The notes beneath the pieces were generated by a model that was given only the letters and a program-made list of their open reading frames with translations, ran no database searches and had not been told where the DNA came from. From an uncultured Collinsella sp. (GTDB lineage Bacteria; Actinomycetota; Coriobacteriia; Coriobacteriales; Coriobacteriaceae): a DNA stretch of 32,207 bases. Shown here piece after piece: positions 1-6,578 of this stretch. Each line of letters opens with the position of its first letter. Position 1 is the stretch's first letter. The position numbers were made by a program, and so were the translations under genes. Location: NCBI GenBank assembly GCA_900553415.1, contig USDH01000004.1, positions 1 to 32,207 of the forward strand, given 5' to 3'.

Positions 1-617
1 CCCACGAACTCGGCCTCATAGGTGGCGCCGTCATCCATGGTCACCACGTACTGGTCATAGCCATCGACCACGTGGTTGTTGGTGAGGATGTGGCCCTCGG
101 TATCGAGCACAACGCCCGAACCGACGCTGCCCGAGCCGTCCGACTCGTCGGCAGACTGCGAAAGCGAGCCATTCTGGCCGCCGCTCGAAGTGGCGGTAAT
201 GGAAACCACGGAGGGCAACGCCTTGGCAGAAACGGCCTCGGCCAGCGTGGTGTCCTCGGAGTCGATCGAGATCTTTTGCGTCGACGAACCCGAAGCACCC
301 GCCGTCACGGCATTCTTTCCGCCGCCAATGTTGAGCGTGCCGCTCATAATGAGCGCAATGACCAGCAGAGCGCCGCAGGCACAGCCGGCGAGTGCCGTAA
401 TAAAGATCGGCAGCTTTTTGGTCTTGGTCTTGACCACCGTGTGCTTGTTTACAACCTGCTGGCCACCCAGCGGCTTACCGGCCTGCGTGTCGTAGGCCTG
501 CACGTAGGGAATGTTGTTGCCATCGGCAGGCGTCGACTCCACCTGCACGCGCGGCTGCTGCTGGGTCTCGCCGGCGTTGCCCGCATCCTGGGGACGCTGG
601 GAATCGTACTCGCTCAT
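1..617 (-). CDS. htrA: HtrA/DegP-like membrane-anchored serine protease, N-terminal part only
   Basis: The gene starts at ATG 617 and runs off the left edge, leaving 205 codons. An AAAGGA Shine-Dalgarno lies 8 nt upstream of the start. The protein has a Gln/Pro-rich cytoplasmic tail (about residues 1-65), a basic stretch (KTKTKK), one membrane segment (about 70-94), a Ser/Gly-rich linker, and then the beginning of a trypsin-like S1C domain: GSGVVLDTEGHILTNNHVV, in which His182 is the expected catalytic His. The catalytic Asp, Ser and any PDZ domain lie outside the window. By family it should degrade or chaperone damaged proteins on the outer face of the membrane. A hairpin lies only 30 nt upstream of the start. 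The family call is secure; the exact subfamily cannot be given from half the protein. Confidence 0.88.
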   Translation of the reverse strand, partial: MSEYDSQRPQDAGNAGETQQQPRVQVESTPADGNNIPYVQAYDTQAGKPLGGQQVVNKHTVVKTKTKKLPIFITALAGCACGALLVIALIMSGTLNIGGGKNAVTAGASGSSTQKISIDSEDTTLAEAVSAKALPSVVSITATSSGGQNGSLSQSADESDGSGSVGSGVVLDTEGHILTNNHVVDGYDQYVVTMDDGATYEAEFV

Positions 618-646
618 AGCTGCGATCCTTTCGTCAAATAACCAAA

Positions 647-670
647 GGCCCGCCAAACATGTGGCGGGCC
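647..670 (-). terminator. GC-rich hairpin just upstream of the protease gene
   Basis: Perfect 9-bp arms (GGCCCGCCA at 647-655, TGGCGGGCC at 662-670) with a 6-nt loop. On the minus strand it is followed by TTTGGTTATTTG, a weak U-tract. It could end read-through from the glnA operon, or form in the 5' leader of the protease mRNA, because it ends 30 nt before that start codon. No other gene lies between 618 and 825. Confidence 0.5.
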
Positions 671-788
671 ATCATTGTTCACGTTGAGTTGTACCCCAAT
701 ATGCGGGCGTACGTGTACGAGAACGCAATCTTTTAGGAAGGCTTAAGTTCTGCTGCAAACTCGAAAGAAACCCGCACCTGCGTCAAAA

Positions 789-821
789 CCACCACAAAGG
801 TGCCTGTCCCCTTTGTGGTGG
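789..821 (-). terminator. Repeat-derived terminator of the glnA-regulator operon (GGGGACAGG family copy 1)
   Basis: Perfect 12-bp arms (CCACCACAAAGG at 789-800, CCTTTGTGGTGG at 810-821) with a 9-nt loop. On the minus strand the hairpin begins 4 nt after the regulator's stop codon and is followed by TTTT, so it can act as an intrinsic terminator. Its core, AAGGGGACAGGCACCTTT on the minus strand, recurs at 31582-31603, also directly behind a stop codon. This looks like a dispersed REP-like element reused as a terminator. Confidence 0.75.
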
Positions 822-825
822 AAAT

Positions 826-1488
826 CTAGTCCTTAAACAGATAGCCCACGCCGCGGACGGTAGTGATGTGCGCCGCGATCTGCGGGCCCACCTTGGAGCG
901 GATGCGTCGAATGTGCACGTCAACAGTGCGCGTGCCGCCGCAGTACTCAAAGCCCCACACGCGGTGCAGCAGCACCTCGCGGCTGTAGGCGCGGTTGGGG
1001 TGCGTCGCCAAAAAGCTCAGCAGCGAGTACTCCATCAGCGTCAGGTCGATGGGCTCGTTATCGAGCGTCACCTGGTAGGTAGCCAGGTTGATCTCGAGGT
1101 TATCGATGTTGAGCACATCGTCAGCGGTGACGGTCTCCTCCTCGCCCATCAGGCGCTGCGCGCGCGCCTTGAGCTCGTTGGGCGTCGCCGTGGGGCATAC
1201 AAAGTCGGCATGCGCGTGATTGGGCAGGCGCAGGGTGCCGAGCGCCTCGTCGTCGACGATCACCAGCATGGGAACGCCGCCGCGGTCGTCGAGCCATTTG
1301 GCAATCTGATCGATGCGGTCGCTGCGGATGCCGTCGGAGTCGAGGATCAGCAGGTCAAAGTCGTGCGCCGCAGTCGGCGAATCGGGGGTTGCCAGGCTCA
1401 CCTCGACACCCAGGGTGGTCGTCAAGCTGCGGGCAAACTCGTGGAAGCGCGTCGTGCGCGCCATGAACAGGGCACTCTTTTCGGACAT
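826..1488 (-). CDS. glnR: GlnR-like OmpR-family regulator with atypical receiver domain
   Basis: 220 aa. The start at 1488 is chosen because GGAGG sits 5 nt upstream; an in-frame start at 1572 would overlap glnA and lacks a site. Residues 1-115 form a receiver-like domain that keeps an Asp at position 50 (LLILD) but lacks the acidic pair at the first strand (ALFMARTT) and the conserved Lys near the end (DFVCPTA). Residues 127-220 are an OmpR/PhoB winged helix with TRTVDVHIRRIRSKVG and the wing TTVRGVGYLF, very close to the actinobacterial GlnR sequence as I recall it. No histidine kinase gene is adjacent. It lies 50 nt behind glnA on the same strand, so a role in nitrogen-assimilation control is likely. 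GlnR itself keeps a similar unphosphorylated Asp; that this protein works the same way is inference. Confidence 0.8.
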   Translation of the reverse strand: MSEKSALFMARTTRFHEFARSLTTTLGVEVSLATPDSPTAAHDFDLLILDSDGIRSDRIDQIAKWLDDRGGVPMLVIVDDEALGTLRLPNHAHADFVCPTATPNELKARAQRLMGEEETVTADDVLNIDNLEINLATYQVTLDNEPIDLTLMEYSLLSFLATHPNRAYSREVLLHRVWGFEYCGGTRTVDVHIRRIRSKVGPQIAAHITTVRGVGYLFKD

Positions 1489-1538
1489 ATCGGCCTCCAA
1501 AGAAATGAGCTCAATCGTACTGGGACAAGCCAGCGCGA

Positions 1539-2876
1539 TTAGGAGTTCGCCAGGTAGTGCTTGATCTCCCACTCGGTGATCGTAGACTCAAACTTATGCC
1601 ACTCGTCGCGCTTCTTTTTAAGGAAGAAGCTGTGGATGTGCTCGCCGAGGGCATCCTTCATAAACTGCGAGTCCTCAAAGACGTCGAGTGCCTCTTTAAG
1701 CGAGCGCGGCAGCGGCGTGTAACCGGCCTCGACCATCTGACGGTCGGTAAGCTTGAGCGTCTCGGCAGTGGCCTCGGGCGGGAGTTCCAGCTTGCGCTCG
1801 ATGCCGTCCAGACCAGCCGCCAGCGTGACGGCGTTGACCAGGTACGGGTTGGCCATGGGGTCGGGACTGCGCAGCTCGATGCGCGTGGACAGCGGCTTGC
1901 CGGGCTTGTAGACCGGAATGCGGATCATGCTTGCACGGTTGCGCAGACCCCACGTGGCGTACTGCGGCACGGAGTCGCCACCCGTGGTGATGCGCTTGTA
2001 CGAGTTGACCGTGGGGTTGGTGATGGCGCTGATCTCGCGCGCGTGCGCCAAGATACCGGCCATATAGTGCTTGGCGACGTCGGAGAGATGGTACTTCTCG
2101 TCGCCCTCGCCCCAAAAGACGTTGTTGCCGTCGTGGTCGAACAGCGACTGATGCAAAAACATGGCGCTGCCGTCCTCGCCCGCCAACGGCTTGGGCATAA
2201 AGGAGGCGTGGCAGCCACTCTCATAAGCCTGCTGCTTAATGATGAGCTTTGCCGTGGTGATGGCGTCGGACATGCTCAGGGCCTCGGCGTGGCGCAGGCT
2301 CATGCCGTGCTGTGAGCGACCGGCGGCGTGGAAGGTGTACTCCACGGGCACGGACATCTTCTCGAGCGTGAGGACCGTGTTGCGGCGCAGGTCGCGGGCG
2401 GCATCGCTCACCGAAAGATCGAAGTAGCCCACGTTGTCGAGCGGCTCGGGCGTGTGCTCGTCGGGGAAGTAGTAATACTCCAGCTCGGCGCCCACGTTGA
2501 GCAGGTAGCCGGCTTTCTCGGCCTTATGAAACATGCGGCGCAGGGCATCGCGCGGGTCGCCGGCAAAGGGCCTGCAATCGGGAGTGCACACATCGCAGAA
2601 CACGCGGGCGACGCCGTTGTGGCTCGGACGCCACGGCAGGATCTGGAAGGTCGAAGCATCGGGAAACGCCAGCATATCGGCTTCCTCGGGCGTGGCAAAA
2701 CCCTCGATGGCGGAGCCGTCAAAGCCAATACCCTCCTCAAAAGCGACCTCGAGGTCCTCGGGGCTAATGGCAAAGTTCTTGAGGCGGCCAAGAATGTCGA
2801 CAAACCACAGACGCACAAAGCGGATGTCACGCTGCTCTACGGAGCGGAGTACGTAATCGATGTTCTGCTGGTTCAT
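1539..2876 (-). CDS. glnA: Type I glutamine synthetase
   Basis: 445 aa, the usual length for the GSI-alpha (Bacillus-type) class. It makes glutamine from glutamate, ammonia and ATP in the cytoplasm. AGGGGAG stands 4 nt before ATG 2876. Visible motifs: IGFDGSAIEGF in the N-terminal beta-grasp region, GAELEYYYF (metal ligands), GLRNRASMIRIP and IELRSPDPMANPYL. The NLYDLP adenylylation motif is absent, so control by adenylyltransferase is not expected. Two oddities: the usual NGSGMHxH metal-binding motif reads DGSAMFLH, with Phe in place of the first His, and the Arg after IEGFV that takes part in feedback inhibition in Bacillus is Thr here. The GlnR-like gene follows in the same operon. Confidence 0.95.
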   Translation of the reverse strand: MNQQNIDYVLRSVEQRDIRFVRLWFVDILGRLKNFAISPEDLEVAFEEGIGFDGSAIEGFATPEEADMLAFPDASTFQILPWRPSHNGVARVFCDVCTPDCRPFAGDPRDALRRMFHKAEKAGYLLNVGAELEYYYFPDEHTPEPLDNVGYFDLSVSDAARDLRRNTVLTLEKMSVPVEYTFHAAGRSQHGMSLRHAEALSMSDAITTAKLIIKQQAYESGCHASFMPKPLAGEDGSAMFLHQSLFDHDGNNVFWGEGDEKYHLSDVAKHYMAGILAHAREISAITNPTVNSYKRITTGGDSVPQYATWGLRNRASMIRIPVYKPGKPLSTRIELRSPDPMANPYLVNAVTLAAGLDGIERKLELPPEATAETLKLTDRQMVEAGYTPLPRSLKEALDVFEDSQFMKDALGEHIHSFFLKKKRDEWHKFESTITEWEIKHYLANS

Positions 2877-2923
2877 GTCGCTCCCCTTTCTTTCGGGCGG
2901 GTTTCGACTGGTCTATATCGCAG

Positions 2924-2957
2924 ATACTATCGCAGAAAAATGTTTCCGCAGGGTTAA
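2924..2957 (-). promoter_or_regulatory. glnA promoter region with a GlnR-box-like site
   Basis: Read on the minus strand, TTAAC-N6-GAAAC occupies 2957-2942 and resembles the actinobacterial GlnR half-box pair (gTnAC-n6-GaAAC). A possible -10 element TAGTAT lies just downstream at 2929-2924. No good -35 is seen at the right distance, as expected for an activator-dependent promoter. Placement next to a GlnR-like gene strengthens the reading, but one short motif is weak evidence. Confidence 0.45.
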
Positions 2958-3010
2958 AGCGTATCAAGCGCTCAAAAAACGTGTGCGAACAGGCAGTTGC
3001 GAACGAGTAG

Positions 3011-4033
3011 TTAGCGCGAGGTCGAAGCGCGGTGTTCGATGTGGCCGGGGACCTCGATGCGCTTGGGGGCGAGCTTTGCGGCATCGCCCACCGTAGTGGT
3101 AACAACGTCGATACGCTCGGACAGGCGCTCGACTACGCGCTCGGCAATGGTAAGAGTGTCCTGCGCTGCCGTGGTCACACCGCCAAAGAGCACGTGGTTC
3201 CAGGGATAGTCGTCAAACGTTGCGATCTTGAGACCCGCCGGCAACGAAGGTCCCAACTGTGCCAGCGCCTCGGTCAGGCGCAGGAAGACCAGACCGTTGA
3301 CGGCAATGAGGCCGAGCTTTTTACCCGCATAGCCGCGGATGGTCTCGTCCAGGCGACTGACACCCGTGGCGCCACCGTCGGCCAGGGTGACGACCTCGCC
3401 CGCAAGACCGCGGCGCGAAAGCTCGTCGGCAAAGGCCTCGGCGCGCTCGCGACGCACGGGGCTGTCATCGCTTGCCTCGGTGAGCAGGCACAGGCGCTCG
3501 CTGCCAGCAGCGGCCAAGGCGTCTACCAGGCCGGCAACCAGCTCGCGGTTGTTAGAGGTCACCAGATCGATGCCACCGTCGGCAACATCGCGGTCGAGCA
3601 GCACGACGGGCAGGCGCCCCGCGGCCGCGGCGATTGCCTTGTCGTTGCCTCCGCAGGTATTGACGACCAGGCCGTCCACGCCGGCATCGATAAGTCTGGT
3701 GAGCGACTCTGCCTCCTTGGCGGGGTCGTTGCCGCTAATGGCCGTCATGAGCGAGCAGCCGCGCGCGGCGGCGCTGGCGGAAAGCCCTTCGAGCATGGCG
3801 CTGGAGAACGGGTTGGCGATGTCGGCCAGGATCACGCCGATGAGGTTGGTGCGTGAGCTGCGTAGATTGCGTGCGGCGGCACGTGGGCGATAACCAGTGC
3901 GCTCGATAACCGCCGCGATGCGAGCGCGGGTTTCCTCGGTCATCTGCCCGGGGCGGTTATTGAGATAGCGCGAGACCGTGGCCGGGCTCACGCCCGCCTC
4001 GGCGGCAATGTCCTTGATTCTCATCTGCGCCAT
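3011..4033 (-). CDS. LacI-family transcription regulator (likely controls kdgK)
   Basis: 340 aa from ATG 4033, chosen because GGGGTG lies 5 nt before it and because the helix-turn-helix (MRIKDIAAEAGVSPATVSRYLNN) then begins at once; an upstream ATG at 4081 would add 16 residues with no family support. The DNA-binding head (about 4-60) is followed by a periplasmic-binding-protein-like effector domain (from about 65, LIGVILADIANPFSSAMLEG). It is divergent from kdgK. Two AAACCGATTT elements with a central CG, the usual layout of LacI-family operators, lie in the shared region, so it probably represses kdgK and perhaps itself. The inducer is plausibly KDG or a related uronate intermediate; this is inference from context. 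Confidence 0.9.
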   Translation of the reverse strand: MAQMRIKDIAAEAGVSPATVSRYLNNRPGQMTEETRARIAAVIERTGYRPRAAARNLRSSRTNLIGVILADIANPFSSAMLEGLSASAAARGCSLMTAISGNDPAKEAESLTRLIDAGVDGLVVNTCGGNDKAIAAAAGRLPVVLLDRDVADGGIDLVTSNNRELVAGLVDALAAAGSERLCLLTEASDDSPVRRERAEAFADELSRRGLAGEVVTLADGGATGVSRLDETIRGYAGKKLGLIAVNGLVFLRLTEALAQLGPSLPAGLKIATFDDYPWNHVLFGGVTTAAQDTLTIAERVVERLSERIDVVTTTVGDAAKLAPKRIEVPGHIEHRASTSR

Positions 4034-4098
4034 AGCGCACCCCGTTTCCCAATTGTCGGCAGTCTGAGCCATTTTAGGCATTTTTTTAAAAATCTCGC

Positions 4099-4125
4099 TT
4101 GCAAAACGCTGTAGGTGAGTATACT
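4099..4125 (+). promoter_or_regulatory. Putative kdgK promoter
   Basis: TTGCAA (4099-4104) and TATACT (4120-4125) are separated by 15 nt, slightly short. The predicted start (about 4132) falls immediately before the two operator-like elements, a layout suited to repression. Confidence 0.55.
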
Positions 4126-4135
4126 ACAACTCGAA

Positions 4136-4164
4136 ACGAAACCGATTTCGTAAACCGATTTCGG
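4136..4164 (+). promoter_or_regulatory. Tandem LacI-type operators in front of kdgK
   Basis: ACGAAACCGATTTCGT (4136-4151) is palindromic except for one base pair beside the central CG. A second element, AAACCGATTTCGG (4152-4164), repeats the core. The centres are 13 bp apart. They lie between the divergent LacI gene and kdgK, just downstream of the -10 element. They differ clearly from the GTGAACGTTCAC operators elsewhere in the locus. Confidence 0.65.
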
Positions 4165-4167
4165 CAA

Positions 4168-4225
4168 GCGTTGGCACGGAGGTGCAAAGATGTACCCTAC
4201 CGTCTTGGCACCTCCGTGCCAACGC
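4168..4225 (+). promoter_or_regulatory. Long leader hairpin of kdgK mRNA
   Basis: Perfect 18-bp inverted repeat: GCGTTGGCACGGAGGTGC at 4168-4185 and its exact complement at 4208-4225, with a 22-nt loop. The left arm contains GGAGG (4178-4182), the ribosome-binding site of a short upstream ORF starting at 4190; the right arm contains the matching CCTCC. No U-run follows, so it is not a classical terminator. It lies downstream of the presumed transcription start and 43 nt before kdgK, and would be part of the mRNA. Confidence 0.7.
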
Positions 4226-4276
4226 CATATCAAAGGTGTACGCACGAGTAAGAAGGAGCTGCGCGACCATGGGTAA
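4190..4276 (+). CDS. Possible 28-codon leader peptide upstream of kdgK
   Basis: ATG 4190 is preceded by GGAGG with 7-nt spacing. The frame reads MYPTVLAPPCQRHIKG and onward, then ends at TAA 4274-4276, overlapping the kdgK ATG (4269) by 8 nt. Its Shine-Dalgarno sits in the left arm of an 18-bp hairpin whose right arm lies inside the same ORF. A ribosome translating it would melt the hairpin and arrive at the kdgK start, suggesting translational coupling or attenuation. The ORF is short and has no recognisable family, so it could be chance. The good spacing, the overlap and the hairpin are the arguments for it. Confidence 0.4.
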   Translation: MYPTVLAPPCQRHIKGVRTSKKELRDHG

Positions 4277-5303
4277 AACGGTTCTTACCTTCGGCGAGAT
4301 CATGATGAGGCTCTCGCCCAAAGATCATCTGCGCATTGAGCAGGCGACCGAGTTTGATGTCCGCTACGGCGGCGCCGAAGCCAACACCGCGCTTTCCCTG
4401 GCCTACCAGGGTGACAAGGCAGCTTACGTCTCCGTTGTCCCGGCCAACCGTCTGGGCGAGTGCGCCCTGCGTTCGCTGAAGGTCTACGACGTCGATACCT
4501 CACGCGTCGTGCGCCAGGGCGACCGTCTTGGCTCCTATGTGTTTGAGGTCGGCGCCTCGCAGCGCGGCAACGGCTGCGTCTACGACCGCAAGTACTCTGC
4601 CATCAACATGGCCAAGCGCGACGTCTTTGACTGGGACGAGATCCTCAAGGGTGTCGATGTCTTCTACTTCTCCGGCGTGACGCCCGCCGTCTCCGACGAG
4701 ATGGCAGCTGCGTGCAAGGATGCCCTCACCGCCTGCCGCGCCAAAGGCATCACCACCGTGTGCGACGTGAACTATCGCGGCAAGATGTGGTCGCCCGAGA
4801 AGTCGCAGGCCACCATGAAGGAACTCCTGCCGCTCGTTGACATCTGCATTGCCAACGACGAGGACGCTCCTGCCGGCCTCGGTATGACCTGCGTCTCCGG
4901 CTCCCTTGCCCACGGCATCGAGGAGCGCGACACCTACGTCGAGATGGCCCGTCAGATCTGCGCCGAGTACGGTTGCAAGAAGGTCGCCTCGGTCGTCCGC
5001 AACATCTCCTGCGTCGAGCGCTCCATTTGGATGGGCATGCTCTTTGACGCCGAGAGCGGCGAGCACTGGTTCTCCCCCGCCCACGACGTGCACGTGCTCG
5101 AGGGCGTTGCCGCCGGCGACGCTTTCAACGCCGGCCTCGTCCATGCCCTCATCAACGACTTTGACCCGCAAGACGCCGTCAACTACGCGATTGCGGCCTC
5201 GATCCTCAAGCTCACCATCAAGGGCGATTCCAACCTGGTGACCGCAGACGAGATCGCAGCCGTGGCATCCGCCGCCGACGGTGGCACCCGCGTCGCGCGC
5301 TAA
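4269..5303 (+). CDS. kdgK: 2-dehydro-3-deoxygluconokinase (PfkB family)
   Basis: 344 aa. It phosphorylates KDG to KDPG with ATP in the cytoplasm, the step before the aldolase encoded next. AAGGAG (4253-4258) lies 10 nt before ATG 4269, fixing the start; an upstream GTG at 4182 in the same frame has no site. The PfkB fold is seen from VRYGGAEANTALSLA near the N-terminus to the C-terminal signature GVAAGDAFNAGL, where the catalytic Asp is kept and AAGD replaces the usual GAGD, as I recall also for E. coli KdgK. It is followed at 254 nt by kdgA. It lies beside the first LacI gene and carries none of the GTGAACGTTCAC operators found elsewhere in the locus. Confidence 0.93.
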   Translation: MGKTVLTFGEIMMRLSPKDHLRIEQATEFDVRYGGAEANTALSLAYQGDKAAYVSVVPANRLGECALRSLKVYDVDTSRVVRQGDRLGSYVFEVGASQRGNGCVYDRKYSAINMAKRDVFDWDEILKGVDVFYFSGVTPAVSDEMAAACKDALTACRAKGITTVCDVNYRGKMWSPEKSQATMKELLPLVDICIANDEDAPAGLGMTCVSGSLAHGIEERDTYVEMARQICAEYGCKKVASVVRNISCVERSIWMGMLFDAESGEHWFSPAHDVHVLEGVAAGDAFNAGLVHALINDFDPQDAVNYAIAASILKLTIKGDSNLVTADEIAAVASAADGGTRVAR

Positions 5304-5317
5304 GCCGTCCCCATTCC

Positions 5318-5507
5318 GCGGGCCGCAGCTTTCCATACCCATACCTCTGCGGCCCGCTCCCCGATTTCTCCGGTCGGGCAAAACCACCAGTCCCATTCCG
5401 GTTTTGCCTGGCACTTCCTATACGACTGGTCGCGCAGCCGGTTTTGAAATTGCTTGTGACCCCAAGCAGTGCCTCCGATAACCAATCCAAAACCGGCTCA
5501 TGACCAG
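5318..5507 (+). repeat. Nested inverted repeats in the kdgK-kdgA spacer
   Basis: The 254-nt spacer holds three hairpins. Arms GCGGGCCGCAG/CTGCGGCCCGC at 5318-5328 and 5347-5357 may act as a weak terminator, without a U-run. GGCAAAACC/GGTTTTGCC lies at 5377-5385 and 5400-5408. A larger one, AGCCGGTTTTG at 5436-5446 with CAAAACCGGCT at 5488-5498, is extended outward by CTGGTC/GACCAG. Between the last two arms, TTGTGA-N17-GATAAC (5454-5482) could be a kdgA promoter. No coding sequence is seen here. Confidence 0.6.
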
Positions 5508-5557
5508 CATATTTGGCAATCACGCGCCAGCGCGCGCCGTACATCGAAAGGAACATC

Positions 5558-6199
5558 ATGTTCGATCAGTTCTACACCACGCTTGAGTCCCTGGGCATCG
5601 TGCCGGTCGTCGTGCTCGATAAGGTCGAGGACGCCGCACCGCTCGCCCACGCCCTTATGGCAGCTGGCATGAAGTCCGCCGAGGTCACCTTCCGCACCGC
5701 CTGCGCCGCCGAGTGCATCGCCGCTATGGCCGAGGCCGAGCCCGAGATGTGCGTCGGCGCTGGCACCGTCCTGACTGTCGAGCAGGTTGAGCAGGCCCGC
5801 GCCGCCGGTGCCAAGTTCATCGTCTCCCCGGGTTACAACGAGGACGTCGTGAAGCACTGCATCGACATCGACCTGCCCGTGCTGCCCGGCACCGTGACCC
5901 CCTCCGAGGTTACCGCCGCCGAGAACCTGGGCCTCAAGGTCACCAAGTTCTTCCCCGCGGCTCAGTATGGTGGCCTGAACACCATCAAGGCCCTCGCCGC
6001 TCCGTTTGTCGGCCATCGCTTTATGCCCACCGGCGGCGTGAGCACTGCCAACGTCGAGGAGTACCTGAGCTCCAGCGCCATCATCGCCTGCGGTGGCACC
6101 TGGATGGTCAAGCCCGCCCTGTTCGCCGATGGCGACTTCTCCAAGGTCGAGCAGATCGCCCGCGAGGCCATGGACGTCGTCAAGAAGGTCCGCGGCTAG
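5558..6199 (+). CDS. kdgA: KDPG aldolase (2-dehydro-3-deoxyphosphogluconate aldolase)
   Basis: 213 aa, the normal length for the class I KDPG/KHG aldolase family. It splits KDPG to pyruvate and glyceraldehyde-3-phosphate through a Schiff base. AAAGGAAC stands 6 nt before ATG 5558, which decides the start over an in-frame ATG at 5513. Visible residues: Glu42 in AEVTFRT, the VGAGTV phosphate and substrate motif, PGYNEDVV, Schiff-base Lys130 in KVTKFFPA, and the C-terminal phosphate-binding MPTGGV. Downstream of kdgK, it completes the common end of both uronate routes. A strong terminator follows at 6217-6254. Confidence 0.95.
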   Translation: MFDQFYTTLESLGIVPVVVLDKVEDAAPLAHALMAAGMKSAEVTFRTACAAECIAAMAEAEPEMCVGAGTVLTVEQVEQARAAGAKFIVSPGYNEDVVKHCIDIDLPVLPGTVTPSEVTAAENLGLKVTKFFPAAQYGGLNTIKALAAPFVGHRFMPTGGVSTANVEEYLSSSAIIACGGTWMVKPALFADGDFSKVEQIAREAMDVVKKVRG

Positions 6200-6216
6200 G
6201 TTTAGCTCTCTATCGT

Positions 6217-6254
6217 GAAAGGGGGCGTGCCCTAGACCTCGCCCCCTTTCTTTT
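6217..6254 (+). terminator. Intrinsic terminator of kdgA
   Basis: Perfect 11-bp stem (GAAAGGGGGCG at 6217-6227, CGCCCCCTTTC at 6240-6250), 12-nt loop, then TTTT. Confidence 0.9.
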
Positions 6255-6355
6255 AAAGCGGCTCGGAAGCGCGCCGTTTCCGTCACGAACAAGAACCAAA
6301 ACCGTCTTGTATGCTGATAGAACGTGACGGAAGCGACACGCCCCCGAGCCGCTTT
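6255..6355. repeat. 101-bp imperfect palindrome behind kdgA
   Basis: The outer arms AAAGCGGCTCGG (6255-6266) and CCGAGCCGCTTT (6344-6355) are exact complements. The inner arms CGTTTCCGTCACG (6275-6287) and CGTGACGGAAGCG (6323-6335) differ by one pair, and a further ACAAG/CTTGT pair lies inside. It begins right after the kdgA terminator, between convergent genes. No coding sequence is seen. Another short inverted repeat, GCTGCGGCG/CGCCGCAGC, follows at 6405-6413 and 6461-6469. It could be a decayed non-autonomous element or a cruciform. Confidence 0.65.
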
Positions 6356-6498
6356 GCTTTCCCGGTCAATCAACCGACTCAACATAATCCAGTCCACCAA
6401 AACAGCTGCGGCGTCGTCTGGGGGAATGGACCCTTGCTTCCGGTCTTTTCCTCCAAGCGGCGCCGCAGCCTTTTCATGCCCCGATTGCATCCCCGCAC

Positions 6499-6563
6499 TT
6501 GCGGTGAAATACGGACTGCTTACGTCGTCAAAGCCGCAAAACAGTCCCTATTTCACCGCAACT
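6499..6563. repeat. TTGCGGTGAAATA palindromic repeat, copy 1
   Basis: Arms TTGCGGTGAAATA-c-GGACTG (6499-6518) and the matching complement (6542-6561) pair over 20 bp with one mismatch; the loop is 23 nt. It lies 16 nt beyond the stop codon of the GntR gene, between convergent genes. It shares arm sequence with copies at 7342-7356 (half only) and 11662-11728. Confidence 0.7.
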
Positions 6564-6578
6564 AATTAGGGGAACGGA

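Noticed and set aside
4168..4225. Invertible DNA switch flanked by 18-bp inverted repeats
   Set aside because: The segment between the arms is only 22 nt, carries no promoter, and no recombinase gene is nearby; an RNA hairpin is simpler.
4182..4268. An N-terminal extension of kdgK from GTG 4182
   Set aside because: There is no ribosome site at that GTG, the extension lies in the leader hairpin, and family homology begins at ATG 4269, which has AAGGAG.
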